The position numbers and the translations under genes are program-made. The notes under the pieces are model-generated. The model saw nothing but the letters and a program-made list of their open reading frames with translations, ran no database searches and was not told the origin of the DNA. 64,000 nt of DNA from Microglena sp. YARC. Taxonomy: Eukaryota > Chlorophyta > Chlorophyceae > Chlamydomonadales > Chlamydomonadaceae. Numbering within the stretch: position 1 is the first letter of the stretch; each line of letters opens with the position of its first letter. Where the stretch lies: positions 53,610,268-53,674,267 of the forward strand of contig CM039464.1 in the NCBI GenBank assembly GCA_022414725.1, written 5' to 3'. Below, piece after piece: positions 1 to 10,939 of this stretch.

Positions 1-1
1 T

Positions 2-103
2 GTTAACACTAAGGACAACTGTGCTGACCCCTTCACCAAGCCCCTTGATCCTGCTGTGTTCTGGCGGTTCATCCGCATGTTCGGAATGACCGCTTCTCCT
101 TAG
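2..103 (+). pseudogene. Ty1/copia polyprotein, C-terminal end (cut by window edge)
   Basis: The open frame starts at the window edge and runs 33 residues to a TAG. It contains NCADPFTKPL followed by an aromatic/basic stretch (FWRFIRMFGM). This is the characteristic end of Ty1/copia polyproteins just after the RNase H domain, where K-D/E-N-x-A-D-x-x-T-K-P-L is strongly conserved. The rest of the element (gag, protease, integrase, RT) lies left of the window. A T-rich non-coding stretch (104-394) follows and then an LTR, which is the expected order for the 3' end of a copia element. Whether the missing part is intact cannot be judged. Confidence 0.85.
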
Positions 104-394
104 GGACTTTTTTTTTCTGTTCCATTTGTAGTTTTTTGGTTATCATTGATTGGCATTAGGTTCCTATTCCCGGATCGGGTTTTCTATACCGTTGTTACCC
201 GACTTTGATATTTAGTTTGTCCTCTTTTATCCACTTGGCAAATTTTGGCTTTTTTGCCTCGTTTCATTCCTTCCTTTCACCCTTTGGGGTTCATTTGAAG
301 TTCTCTCGTTATTTCGGAGTTCTTTGATTGTTTTTTGTTTAATCTTTGTTACATATAGTTCTATGTCCCCAGTGCCATAGGTGGAGTACTAGTA

Positions 395-741
395 TTGTAT
401 GTCACCTGCGTCATAGGTAGAGTATCAGCATGAATAGCGGAGCTCTCACTTGTTTTATGTCTTGGTGACTCCTTGTGTACTCCCTTAGAGCTATCGGTTC
501 TGACAGTACTGTGACAGCTTCTAGTAGTGACAGCTTCCTGTGGACTGCGTCACCGGTTCTCCTGACACGGACTGTATAGCCTGTACCCTTATCAGGATAC
601 AGGCTGCCGCTCCTTCCTCCACTGGTGCCCCTTGATGGGTCTCCTGTGCTTGTAACGTTATTCTCGTCTCCGTGTATAGATTGGCGCGTCTGCTTCACGC
701 AAGCATCTCTGTCCACTCTCTGGAGTGTATTCAAGCTGATA
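395..741 (+). mobile_element. 3' LTR of the leftmost copia element
   Basis: About 300 bp match, in inverse orientation, the sequence at 24292-24592, including the segment around the CAGCATGAATAGCGG block and a common end in AAGCTGATA. At 24292 that end is followed by a primer-binding-site-like sequence, which identifies the repeat as an LTR. Here it follows the copia pol terminus, so it should be the 3' LTR. The right boundary (741) is supported by both copies. The left boundary is uncertain because a short direct duplication (TATGTC..CATAGGTGGAG) lies at its edge. Confidence 0.65.
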
Positions 742-1244
742 GGTGCAAGCTCGCATACATGCCTCTTAGGTAGCTACTAGCAGCTACTACAAGCTCTTGA
801 GGTTGCTGCCACTAAATCGCTAAATGCCCAGGTCATGTTGCCACCCTGCTTGGACTCCAAGTTGGACTTTATGACGGCAATTTATAACATCGGCTCTGAT
901 CATAGCTAGGTCGAACTCAGAGCTCTTGGAGCTATCAGTCTCTCATCTGTAAAACCAGTTCCCTTGACTTGGGCACATTGGGGCCCAATAGGGCAGCAGG
1001 ATACTGTAACCATCATCATTGTATGAGGTTCACATATTGGTGGGCGGAGGTCGCTTTCACCACTAGGGTCGCGCTTGCACTTCCTTCGCCATTCTCTCCC
1101 TTAGGGGAGCGCACTCTTTCTCCAAGTCCAAGCAGGGTAGCAACAAGCCGAACCTGGGCCTGTAGATTTAGCGATTTAGTGGCAGCGACCTCAAGAGCCT
1201 ATGGTAGCTTCTAGTAGATAGCTAAGAGGCATGGGAGCCTGCAC
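742..1244. mobile_element. Foldback/MITE-like element with long terminal inverted repeats
   Basis: The sequence from 743 to about 861 is repeated as its reverse complement from about 1120 to 1243. The best-conserved core is CTGCCACTAAATCGCTAAAT and its complement. The arms are ~120 bp and enclose ~258 bp with no convincing coding potential. Short open frames in both directions are explained by the inverted structure. No clear target duplication was found; the left end abuts the copia LTR directly. The superfamily is unknown. Confidence 0.6.
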
Positions 1245-1500
1245 TCCTGGCCTCTTGCGGGAGGGTTTAAAAAAACAAATATGACAGCAAATTAGCTCAT
1301 TTTTCACGTTACCTCAACAAACCCCCATAATGTTGAGTGGAACTAGAGAAAACACAAACTCAAAATTAAACGAAGCTTGCCAAGAGACCTACGCGCAGGG
1401 ATATTTGTGAGCGGCGAGCTCACCCACAGTTCGGTCTAACCACACGGTGGTGGGTAGGGCATCCCGGATACCTTAGACCCGACTGAACTGTACGAACCCT
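1245..1500. other. Non-coding spacer
   Basis: A-rich sequence with no open frame of note and no recognised repeat. It leads into the SINE-like block that follows. Confidence 0.5.
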
Positions 1501-1813
1501 AGACTGTTGCCGTCTCTACCCGGCGATGTAAAGATCCTTCACCTCTATCCGGAACACCCTGCTTCAGCCAGTCGCTGGACCCATGGAAATACCGTTGGAC
1601 TCAGGTATCAATACGCCAACATGGGTGACTGACTTTACTTTAGCCCAGTCTGGAGGGCGGTATGGTCCAGATTCCGTTGGTACAGGTTACGCCAATCGGG
1701 AGAAGTTCGAGTCCCACTGCCGGAAGACAGTGGGTTCGGAGTCCGTTCCCTTGGAGGCGGTGGTGTCTCCACTGTCAGGATACGTGCCCATTGTAATCTT
1801 CTTCTTCTTCTTC
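1501..1813 (+). mobile_element. tRNA-derived SINE with (TTC)n tail
   Basis: A pol III A-box-like sequence (TAGCCCAGTCTGGAGGGC, 1641) is followed ~60 bp later by a B box (GTTCGAGTCCC, 1705), the spacing of a tRNA gene. The block ends in CATTGTAATC plus five TTC triplets at ~1795-1813. Related sequence occurs at 30930-31290, once inverted and once direct, so this is a dispersed family. The 5' limit is approximate. Confidence 0.6.
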
Positions 1814-2049
1814 TGCCGTGCAACGACAGGCCCTTTGGATCCGTGGATAGGACCAGAGGGCAGCTAGGGCCGGGTACCTTGTAGCACAAGGCAGGATGTC
1901 CTTACTGAGCTGACGAGCCAAGTAACCTGCCGAGGTGTTGTTGACAGTTGTTATGCCGACAGCTATTAACACTGGGCTCGCTCATCCCCAGCATCAAGGT
2001 TGATTGCAGTAGTTAAGCCTCGTTAGTACGTCTTATTATTGCTTACAGT

Positions 2050-3180
2050 TTGGTGGAGACGGAGTCTTTTCTTTTCCATATGACTACCGAGCCTATGGAG
2101 TCCGAAATCCCCCTTCCGCATATTCCCGATGATGCCACGCCGGCACAGGCATTAATAGCGGCATTGGGCTATCTGCGTCAGACAGTCACTCACGACGTCG
2201 ATGCTGCAGTACGCGTCGCCCTTCCGCGGGTGCCAGCAAGTCCAGACACCAAAGCAACCGGGTGAGTGGAGGAGGTTCAGGTCATCAAGCTTCCGAGCTC
2301 ACTGATTCCCGATCCCGTCGAATGATTTATGGTGCTCCTCGCATTCCACCCCCATTGCCTTGGTCGGGTGATAATGCGAAGGAAGCGCACGCCAGCGCAT
2401 GGTGGAACACTCTCGAAAATTATGCACGCCTGTATGATCACGACATGATCGATGCTCTGCCTAACTTTTTCACGGGAAAAGCTTCGAACTGGTACACCCA
2501 GTTGTGCGTGGCTTTCCCAAGACTCACTTGGGAAGAAACTCGCCTAAAATTTCTGGACGTCTACGACCCCTACCACGAGCACAAGGCGGACAACATGCGC
2601 GAGCGTCTGCTTAGCAACAAGGTGCAGATGACATCGACTGTCACCATCTACGCGCAGATTTTTCAGACATCTGTTCGCGAAGCAGGGGGCATGGGGGAAA
2701 TGGACCAGATTATCCTTTTCCGCAAAGGTCTGACAGCGCCTATCGAGCTGAAATGCCGCACAGATACAGTTGGTAACCCGTTCAAGTCCGTCTCGCAGAT
2801 AATACAACACGCGATGGCTATGGAGAGGCAGATCGTTGGGGCGTCCAATATCTCAGACGAACTGTCTGTGGCCCAAATCGAAAAGAATGAGCTCTCTGCA
2901 GCCCAAATGCAACGGAAAAAGAGCCAACAGTGGCAATCTCGCGACCGCAATGGCAATGGCAAACGGCCAGCGTTCCCACCTCCTCCTCACGCGAACATGA
3001 AGAGAGAGAAGCAGACTCACTTGTCATGGGTCACTGCGAAAGGCTGGACTGGCCCTAACAATCGGCCTCACACTCAAGAGACTATTGATAGGGCTAATGC
3101 GAACGACTTGTGCTTCCGGTGTGGCACGAAGCGTGTTTATGGTCGTGGTTTCCCCCAAATGCCCACCTGGGGACAGACGC
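2050..3180 (+). pseudogene. Ty3/gypsy gag (element A)
   Basis: The N-terminal part (from 2086, MTTEPMESEIPLP) is in one frame. At ~2262 the reading shifts and the capsid region continues (FTGKASNWYTQLC, WEETRLKFLDVY, GMGEMDQIILFRKGL), a typical retrotransposon gag domain. It aligns well in order and spacing with the gag of element B (SASDWFYHLV, WEEAETAFLAYL). A partial zinc knuckle follows (LCFRCGTKR), lacking the usual His and last Cys. It would form the particle shell and bind element RNA. The frameshift makes it non-functional as it stands. Confidence 0.85.
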
Positions 3181-3359
3181 AAATAGGAGGTTGGGGGGGG
3201 GAAATGTGTGTGCTTCACAATGCTGCTTCACTGATGCTAACTTTTCCCCGTATCCCCCACCACCTCACGAGCACCCGAGCTCACTGCCAGGTCCGCCACT
3301 CCCGGGTCCACCCCTGCCAGGACCCCCACTACCGTGTCCGCCCCCCCTTGAGATCCTCA

Positions 3360-3715
3360 CCGCCAACGCAGCATGCCTTTTGGCTCCAGAGGATTCAGCC
3401 CACTTCTCGGCCCGTCTGTCTGGGTGCGAGGGACGAGTCTTAATTGACTCAGGGGCCTGTTCTGTGTTCGTCAATCAGAAATATCTGATTGCGAATGGTA
3501 TTGCTACGTTCGAGGGGACACCAGTGAAGGTTCGAGTGGCTGATGGTTCGTTGGCCATTACCAACTTGCGCTGCGATTTTGTTCTTGACCTGGGTCAGCA
3601 CCGATCCCGGGTCAGAGCCTATGTGCTGCCCGATTTAGGATCAGATGACACGGCTGCTTTGTTGGGTAGATCGTGGATGAAGCAGGGTGCATGGTTGGGT
3701 ATGAGGGTCCTCCGC
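3360..3715 (+). pseudogene. Ty3/gypsy aspartic protease (element A)
   Basis: The retropepsin-type active site LIDSGACSVFV is at ~3441-3473, followed by a flap-like VRVADGS and the second hallmark ALLGRSWM near 3660. This matches the protease of element B (LIDSGADAVFV ... ALLGRSWM). The frame ends shortly after, and the sequence jumps to the end of integrase. The domain would have cut the Gag-Pol polyprotein. A proline-rich repeat (GPPLPGPPLP) lies just upstream in this frame. Confidence 0.85.
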
Positions 3716-3800
3716 TGACGCATCCACGACTCCCGGCCTCCTCTCGATCAAGAAGTTACGAAAGCTTCTGCGTCGCACACGAGATCTGAACGCTTTTGAG

Positions 3801-4520
3801 GTGACAGTTCGTTCCCTCGACGAGGATGATGACCGGCTCATCGAGATCCTAGAGGCAGCAGGTGCTGACCTGAAGGACTGGCCTTCTCTACTTCCCAACG
3901 CTCAGTTTGCTATCAACAACGCTTTCAATCGGAGTATCCAGGATACACCTTTCCACTTGATGTATGTATGGGCAACATCCCCGGGTAGCGCTTCAGCCAT
4001 CGGATGTGCATAATGTGGATACCTCGGTGAAGTCTTGGGTTGAGCAAATGGATGACGCTGTCGCGAGCGCCCGCCGTCACTTGCTGGCTGCACAGGACCG
4101 ATACAAATCCTATGCAGACCGCAAACGCCGCCCTATCATCTTGAAGGTTGGCCAGCATGTCATGCTCTCGGCCAAGAACCTTAAGTACTGGCCGGGGCTT
4201 GCTCGCAAGCTCCTCCCTCGCTTCGTTGGACCATACCCAATCTCTCACGTAATCGAAAAGGGGGGTGAGACTGTTGCAGTAGCACTCACTCTCCCGGACA
4301 GCTGGAAGATCCACCCCACGTTCCACGTGTCGTTGGTGAAACCGTACTTTCCTGGAGATTCACCTCCTGAGGTGCGTCCCAGCCCGTTCCGTACTGAGGG
4401 GTGTGTTCAGGTTTATGAGATAGCACGTGTAGTGAGCCACAAGTTTGTAGCCCGCCAGCTGCAATACTTTGTGCAGTGGTTACACTCGGATAACGCGTTC
4501 TCATGGGAATCAGCTGTTAG
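3801..4520 (+). pseudogene. Ty3/gypsy integrase C-terminus with chromodomain-like end (element A)
   Basis: LLPNAQFAINNAFNRSI, GQHPRVALQP and GQHVMLSAKNLKY correspond closely to the end of the element B integrase (LLPNAQFAVNNSYNSSI, YPRVALQPPD). The terminal part (FVGPYPI.., HPTFHVSLVKPY, VYEIARVV, LQYFVQWLH.., SWESA) is the GPF/GPY module plus a chromodomain-like fold seen in chromoviruses, which guides integration to marked chromatin. A frameshift lies at ~3965. The DDE catalytic core is deleted. Confidence 0.85.
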
Positions 4521-4526
4521 CCTAGC

Positions 4527-4772
4527 TGTTGTCGTGCGATCCAAAGGGCCTACAACAGGCCCTTTGGATCCGTGGATAGGACCAGAGGGCAGCTAGTTCC
4601 GGGTACCTTGTAGCACAAGGCAGGATGTCCTTACTGAGCTGACGAGCCAAGTAACCTGCCGAGGTGTTGTTGACAGTTGTTATCCCGACAGCTATTAACA
4701 CTGGGCTCATCCCTAGCATCAAGGTTGATTGCATTAGTTAAGCCTCGTTAGTACGTTCTATTATTGCTTACA
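4527..4772 (+). repeat. 3' LTR of gypsy element A
   Basis: This 246-bp repeat starts with TG (TGTTGTCGTG) and ends in CA (TTGCTTACA). It matches 1814-2046. A perfect 14-bp stem with a 5-nt loop lies near its start (4538-4570, GATCCAAAGGGCCT and its complement). Confidence 0.8.
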
Positions 4773-5644
4773 ATATTCCTAAGGATCTGAGCACAAACAT
4801 TAAAAATCGTGGCGCCCGATGCCTAGGTGTAGCATTTGGGAAGGTGGAAAGATTAAAAACCGTGGCCCCCAATGCCCAGGTGTAGCATTTGGGAACCTGG
4901 GAACATTACCTAGGGGCGCGATGGACCAAAACGGGAATAAACATTAAAAATTGTGTGTGCGATACATCATGGTTAGGAAAATCACTGCCTACATGTACCT
5001 TGAACTTGATTATATGGCTCCAGCCTTTAAGGCTGCATCCTCGTATAATATAATCCGGTGAAGATAGGTCAGGAGATAGCCTCCTAGCCTATCCTCACCG
5101 GATTATAGTGCACAATATAGGGCAATATATTGTACGATAAGAGAGCACGACATTATCTGCGCCCAGCGTCTTGCACTCAAAGGATCCAAGCTCCACTTTC
5201 AGATTAGGCGTGGGCAAATCTCTTTGTTCACATATGTCGCTCATGGGAAGCCCCAATTGAATAGCTAACATTCCATGCAATGCACTGATCAATATTCGGA
5301 AACGACATCGCGCATTTAATCGAGGAGCTATTGCCGTGATATCTCCTAGAAGGAAAGATAGAGAAAATCACTATGCTTAGTCGGCCGGAAGATTACATGA
5401 AAGCAGTCCACGAATCAGATTGGAAGATAGATTCGGAGGCGCCAGCTCAGTCGTCCGCAGGCGACATAGTGTTTATTTGCTGGCAACAGAGTGGCGCCAG
5501 TACTGTAATCTCATAGATATCCAACTTGACAGAAGGAATAAACCCATCAGAAGTAATGTAATACATGTTCTTACGTTATGTATATGTATTTCGTAAGACT
5601 AAAAGAAACGTAGTGACAACGCAAAGACACATTATCAATATCTA
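4773..5644. other. Non-coding stretch with short degenerate repeats
   Basis: A ~60-bp motif around CCCAGGTGTAGCATTTGGGA is repeated imperfectly at 4790-4945 (two to three copies). A hairpin lies at 5050-5106 and is listed separately. No gene is visible; the only ORF (minus, 5095-5292) has no recognisable features. Confidence 0.6.
5050..5106. repeat. Near-perfect hairpin
   Basis: The arms 5050-5068 and 5088-5106 are reverse complements at 18 of 19 positions (ATAATCCGGTGAAGATAGG). The intervening 19 nt contains a further AGGAG/CTCCT pairing. It could be a small foldback element end or a transcribed stem-loop. Confidence 0.7.
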
Positions 5645-6364
5645 CTAGCACCTGAGCCCGTCGTACCGACGGGAGGACCACCCCCGTGGCCACGTCAGCG
5701 ACAGGTCTCGGGAAATCGAGATCCGAAAACGGGTTACTCCGTAACGGGTTATCCTGAAACCACGGCCCCGGGAGGACCACCCCCGTGGCCACGTCAGCGA
5801 CAGGTGTCAAAAAATCGAGATCCGAGAGTCGCTGCCGCCTGGGCGACAGGTCAGCAAAATATGAAACCAAAGACCCAACTGCCTGCAGGCATGCATGGGC
5901 CAAAATGGCTAGCATCTGAGCCCGTCGTCCTGACGGGAGGACCTCCCCCGTGGCCACGTCAGCGACAGATCTCGAAAAATCGAGATACGAGACAGGTAAC
6001 TCCGAAACGGGTTAGTCCGAAACCACTGCCCCTGGCCACGCCAGCGAAAGGCAGCCAGCGAGCTGGCAGGAGTGCGTGAGAGCGCAGGAGAAGGCCAACG
6101 GAATGCTGCGACGGGGGGAGTTGCATGCGAAGTTATTGACAGGGGCAGCAAAATTTGTGGGTGAGAGTTTGGGCAGATGGACAAAGGGAGGCTACACCGT
6201 TGAATATTGGGGGGTTGAGGCAGCGAGCACCGAAAATAGCAGAAGTGCGAAGGAAAATTCGCGTATCAGAACGGCTAGGCTCAGGAAATGCAGCAGTGCA
6301 AAGCAGCGCACCAAGCCGAGTAACCTTGGACGGGTGGGTGGATGGGTGGTCAGCAGAGCGAGAG

Positions 6365-6705
6365 TGTGACGTTGGAAAGACGTCTTAACTTGAAATAAAG
6401 TATTAGGAGGTAAAGGATTTGAACCTCTCTATTTTCTGGCCTTAGAGAGTTAAGCGTCGAGCTTAAATCTCCTACATCCTCCCGCGGTTTAGCGATAAAC
6501 CCGTGTATTCGAATTCGACTGCCAGAATACTCGAATAGTCTGAAGGTCGCGTGAAGGGCGCGGACGTAAGGTGCGCGAAGGTCGCGGACCTGTTTATCGG
6601 TTCAACCTTTGACGTCAGGGCACGTCGAGTCACGTCAGTTCACCTTCCTCGGGGAAGGTGTCGCCACCTCGTGGTAGCGTCGGTGACGGATCGTTATCTG
6701 TCACA
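6365..6705 (-). repeat. 3' LTR of gypsy element B
   Basis: 341 bp, highly similar to 12377-12717. On the minus strand it starts TGTGACAG directly after the polypurine tract. A stem-loop built on TTAAGC/GCTTAA lies inside a segment whose complement resembles a tRNA T-arm (GGTTCAAATCC). Confidence 0.88.
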
Positions 6706-6929
6706 TTTCCCCCCTCTCTGGCTCGCGACTTCTCCTGGAGTCGTGTGCTTTTTCGGTGGACGTACTCGTCAGGGGTTTCTGTCGAGGCTTCGCGACGAGT
6801 GCGGGGGCGGACCGGCGCGTGCGGATCAGGGACCGGTGGGAGATCGAGAGGGCGTGAGCGGTCTGGGTTCTGGCGCCAGTACAGATAGATTTCGGAAGCG
6901 CAAGGACCAGCGAGGTCAGTTTCGAGTTC

Positions 6930-8321
6930 TCATGAATGGACGTGATCAGAGTGCAGCCACTGAACGTAGTAGCGGAGGAGTCCCGATTCGATTTTGTGGT
7001 CGACCACTTTGCCGATTTCATAGACGGGTTCGTCAGTAGTCCTGAAATGGTCGGGGTTGGGGCGGATCATCGGAGACCCATCGGGGACGTAAGCCTTGAG
7101 CAAGGATACGTGGAACGTAGGATGAATCCGCCAGCCATCGGGAAGGGCGAGTGTCGCAGCGAGGGTCTCACCGTGTTTATCGTAAACTCGAGTGATGGGG
7201 AAAGGTCCCACGAACCGAGGGAGGAGCTTTCGAGCCCGTCCTGGTCAATACTTCAGATTTTTCTTCGAGAGCATGACTTCCTGGTTGATAAGGAAGGCAA
7301 CCGGGCGTCGATGTAGGTTAGCGTATGTGCGTTGTCGATCTTGGGCCGCGCGGAGGGCCTTTTTCGCACAGTCCAAAGCGGTGGTCATGTGTTCGACCCA
7401 AGAAACGGCCGTCGGACTGGCATCGGGGAGGATCGTGTCGGGAGGCTGTAGAGCGACTCGTGGGTATCGTCCATAGAGGAGGCGGAACGGGAAATCCCGA
7501 ATACTACTGTTGTACGAGTTGTTGACCGCAAACTGCGCGTTCGGGAGGAGCTGCGACCAGTTTTTCTGAGTTGTCGAAGTAAAGTGACGAAGAGTGTCCT
7601 CGAGAACACTGTTCATACGCTCGGTCTGGCCGTCTGTCTGTGGATGAAACGCCGTGGACATCCCGGGTTCTATGGAGCAGAGAGACTGGAGTGTCTTCCA
7701 GAACGTACTCGTGAATTTGACGTCGCGATCGGTGATAAGGGAAGTCGGGGTACCTTGTTCGCTAAGGATAATTCGGGGAAAGATGTTCGCAATCTGTTCT
7801 GCGCCATCGGTGGTTTTGCAAGGCGCTAGCTTGACCATTTCCGTAAGACGATCAACAATAACGAAGATCATGTCGTGCCCCTCTGACTTGGGGAGTCCCA
7901 CGATAAAGTCCATGCTGAGCGAATCGTTAGGAGCTTTAGGATTAGGGAGCGGTTGGAGCATGCCTTGGCATCGCCGGTGTGAGGCCTTCACCGATTGGCA
8001 TGAATGACAGGATCGAACGTAATCGTTAACATCGAGGTGCATCGCAGGCCACCAGTAATAACGGCCGATAGAGTTGAACGTACGTTCGAACCCCGGGTGC
8101 CCGCTACGCTGGGTATCATGGAAGGCGAACAAGATGCGACTCTTGAGGGCGTTGCCATTTGGGACCACGATCTGCGTCTCGGATGCTGAACGGTTATTGC
8201 GGCCTGTACCAACCCAATAGCCATCCGGGCGGAGGGTAAGGTGTTGCGTGTTTTGAGGACACCGGAACCACGAGTCACGTTCGTACGCGAGCAATATATC
8301 GGGGAAAATTTCACGCGACAC
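6930..8321 (-). pseudogene. Ty3/gypsy integrase with chromodomain-like tail (element B)
   Basis: An HHCC zinc module (HDTQRSGHPGFERT.. CHSCQSVK) precedes the DDE core: first Asp in SMDFIVGLP, second in LITDRDVKF, Glu in DGQTERMNSVLE. These are the residues expected for strand transfer. The frame ends in an apparent stop after SKKNLKY at 7245. The next frame (6930-7211) gives GPFPITRVYDK, HPTFHVSLLKAY and VYEIGKVVDH.. YYVQWLHSD, a chromodomain-like end truncated by a TGA where element A has TGG (SWE). Confidence 0.92.
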
Positions 8322-8388
8322 TATGGAAACAGTGTTGGACGTTACAGGGAGTTAAAACAGATTAACTATGCACGTTATTGACACATAG

Positions 8389-9873
8389 TTAACGGAGGAC
8401 ATTTGACGTTAAATTAACGCGAGTGGATGGGATCGGAGGGGTCGAGACGTTCCACCGTGAGCGCTGACTCGGGTTTCGGCTCAAGGGATCAGCCACATTG
8501 GCACGGCCAGCGATGTGGTCCCACTTCATGTTCGAGAAGCGCGAGAAAAATTCCATGTATTGGGCTTGCTTTCGCGAAAGCATCGGTTGATTGGCGAGGT
8601 AGACGAGTGGTTCGTGATCAGTATCGAGTTCGAATTTTCCTGTACATCCTTCGAGATAGCATCGCCATTCTTTAAGCGCGAGGTACACCGCGAGCAGTTC
8701 TTGTTCGCCAGTGGTGTAATTGCGTTTGGCTTTCGAGAACTTGTGGGAATGGTAAGCTATCGGCCGACCCTCCAGAAGGAGAACGCCCCACGTGCCCTCG
8801 ATGGAAGCGTCCGTGACAGCTCGAAAGTCTTTCGTTGGATCGGGGTGGGCAAGCAGAGGAGCGTTGGTGAGGCTTTCTTTAATAGCGTTGAAGGCACTTT
8901 GACAGTCTTGGGTCCAGGCCGCCGCAAAACCTGATCCCCGCAGTCCGGCGTTTCGTTTACCGAGGGGTTTGCCTGCCGGCGGTGGTGTCGAACCAACCCC
9001 AGGGTTGTGTTTGTTAGCGATAGCGGTCAGAGGGGCAGCGAGCGAGGAGTAACCTTGGATAAATTTGCGGAAAAAGTTAGCGAGTCCAAGGAACTGTTGT
9101 ACGTGCTTCGAGCAGGTCGGAGTAGGCCAGTCAGCGACTGCTTTGACCTTCGTTGCGTTGACTCGAATGCCATCCCCCGATAGCACGTGACCTAGGTACT
9201 TGACCTCAGGCTGGAAAAAACTGCATTTCTCCCGTTTGATAAAGAGGTGATTATCCTCCAAGCGCTGGAGAACAATCCGAAGGTGGCGTTCGTGCTCTTC
9301 GTCGTTGCTACTGAAAATCAGAATATCGTCCAAGTAGATAACGACAAACTTGCCGATGAGGTCTCGGAACACCGTGTTCATGACCTTCGTAAATGCGGAG
9401 GGGACGTTGGCGAGTCCGAAAGGCAGGACTTTGAATTCGTAGAGCCCCATGGGGGTGATGAAGGCAGTATTTGGTACGTCAGAATCGTGTAAGCGGATGT
9501 TGTGGTACGCATTTCGGAGGTCTAGGTTGGAGAAGACCTTAGCACCTCAAACCTGGTCGAAGAGGTCGTCGATACGAGGTAACGGGTATCGGTTAGGTAT
9601 CGTGACCTTGTTCAGTTTGCGATAGTCGATGGCCATGCGCCATGTGCCATCAGGCTTAGCGATGAAAATGATGGGGGATCCCCAAGGACACGAGCTAGGG
9701 TTGATGAAGCCTTTGGCGAGGAGGTCCTTCACTTGCTGTTGGACTTCGAGGAGTTCGGCAGGGGACAAGCGATGTCCACGTGAGAATCTCGGTGTGGTCT
9801 GTGGGTCGATGAGGGGACAGACGAGGGGCGTATCGGGACGTAATTCAGAGACCAAGTCTGCCGTGGAAAAGGC
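8389..9873 (-). pseudogene. Ty3/gypsy reverse transcriptase and RNase H (element B)
   Basis: The RT begins with the conserved HRLSPAEL and [34 protein letters not shown]. Motif A (SNLDLRNAYHNIRL) comes after an in-frame TGA at ~9547, followed by PFGLANVPSAFTKVMN and the catalytic YLDDILIFS. The connection domain (VQQFLGLANFFRKFI) leads to RNase H (VTDASIEGTWGVLL, TGEQELLAVYLAL, DHEPLVYL, GRANVADPLSR). These are the full family hallmarks in order. It makes cDNA from the element RNA. The nonsense codons look like single-base changes. Confidence 0.93.
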
Positions 9874-10794
9874 TTAGGCGAAATCCTTCTCACAGTTCAA
9901 GAAAATTTGGTCGCGACGACCCATTCGAACGGGATCGACCTGTGCTGCATGTGCGTTAAGGACAAAGGCCTCGTCGTTTTTGTCAAGTTGAGTAACCACC
10001 ACCTCGAAGCACGAGAGGTTAGTCTTCTGTTTGCGGACGTCGACCCATCGTTTGAGCGTCTGGTTGGACATTAATCTTGGACTCTTGCAGACTGCGGAGT
10101 CAAAGAGTTCGATTTTGGCGAGGGTATAGGCCACGAGCTCAGGGATCGAGTATGGTGTAGATTCGAGGCGAGTGGAATATAATTCCACCGTGGTCTGGTC
10201 AGACTTGCGAGGGGTTTGAAGGGTGGCTTTCATACGAGTCGTTTCGAAACTAAGGCAAACTCGTGATTGCAACATCCAAGAGCGTCCAAGGAGTGCTGTC
10301 GTAGTCGGACCGAGGGTAGGGAGGATGTACGCGCCCTTGATTTTCGATCTGTGTTTACCGAGGTCAAGGGTAGAGTCAGCCCGAGTCGTGGTAAGTACCG
10401 TGGTACCATCTGCAACACGTAAGTAGACAGGTTCACCGACGTAGGTACCGAAACCTTCGGTAGCGAGGAATTTGGCGGAGACAAAAACAGCGTCAGCGCC
10501 GCTGTCGATGAGGACCTTACCCTTGACACCCGAGAGGGTCGCATCAAATAGGGCCGTGTCCTGGTCAGCGTGGACCGTCAAGGTTGCGCAAGCCGAGATG
10601 CAAGGTATGTGCGGGGGTGGTGGGGTGTTCGGGTGAGTATAATCCTTGAGGACGAGGGGGTCGTGTATGCAATCGGGTGCAATCGGGTGCAATGAGTTGC
10701 AATCGGTTCCGGTGGTTAAGGCAGTCGGGAAGGCCATCGTTGGCACTTCACTAGGACCGAGAGTCGAAGGGACAAAAAGGGTGGTCTGGGCCAA
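9874..10794 (-). pseudogene. Ty3/gypsy protease region (element B)
   Basis: The aspartic protease signature VLIDSGADAVFV is followed by VYLRVADGTTVL and ALLGRSWM, as in retropepsins. About 100 residues upstream are proline-rich linker. The frame continues past the protease to a TAA at ~9874-9876, beyond which the same frame carries RT, so the original was a single protease-RT polyprotein now interrupted by one stop. Confidence 0.88.
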
Positions 10795-10939
10795 GTCAAG
10801 CGTTACACAAACGGGGCCAGGGAAAAAGGTAATGATAACGCCTGGTGGGGCGTGGTGTTAAGGGAGCCCGTCGTACGCGGGTAGGGAGCGGTCTCCTACC
10901 TCAACTAGACAAGCTACCATCGCGGTTGACGACGACCTG

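Larger units (their letters stand above)
1814..4772 (+). mobile_element. Ty3/gypsy element A, internally deleted
   Basis: Two direct repeats (1814-2046 and 4527-4772) sharing the block from CCCTTTGGATCCGTGG to TTATTGCTTACA are the LTRs. The left one lacks ~16 bp near its start relative to the right one. Between them lie gag, an aspartic protease and then directly the end of integrase with a chromodomain-like tail. About 2.5 kb that would encode RT, RNase H and the integrase core is missing at ~3716-3800, judged against element B at 6365-12717. A TGG-containing sequence after 2046 is a possible primer binding site. No clear target duplication was seen. Confidence 0.85.

Noticed and set aside
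5571..6388. ORFs of the ~650-bp tandem units as genes
   Set aside because: Frames are not preserved between units and no unit-wide reading frame exists.
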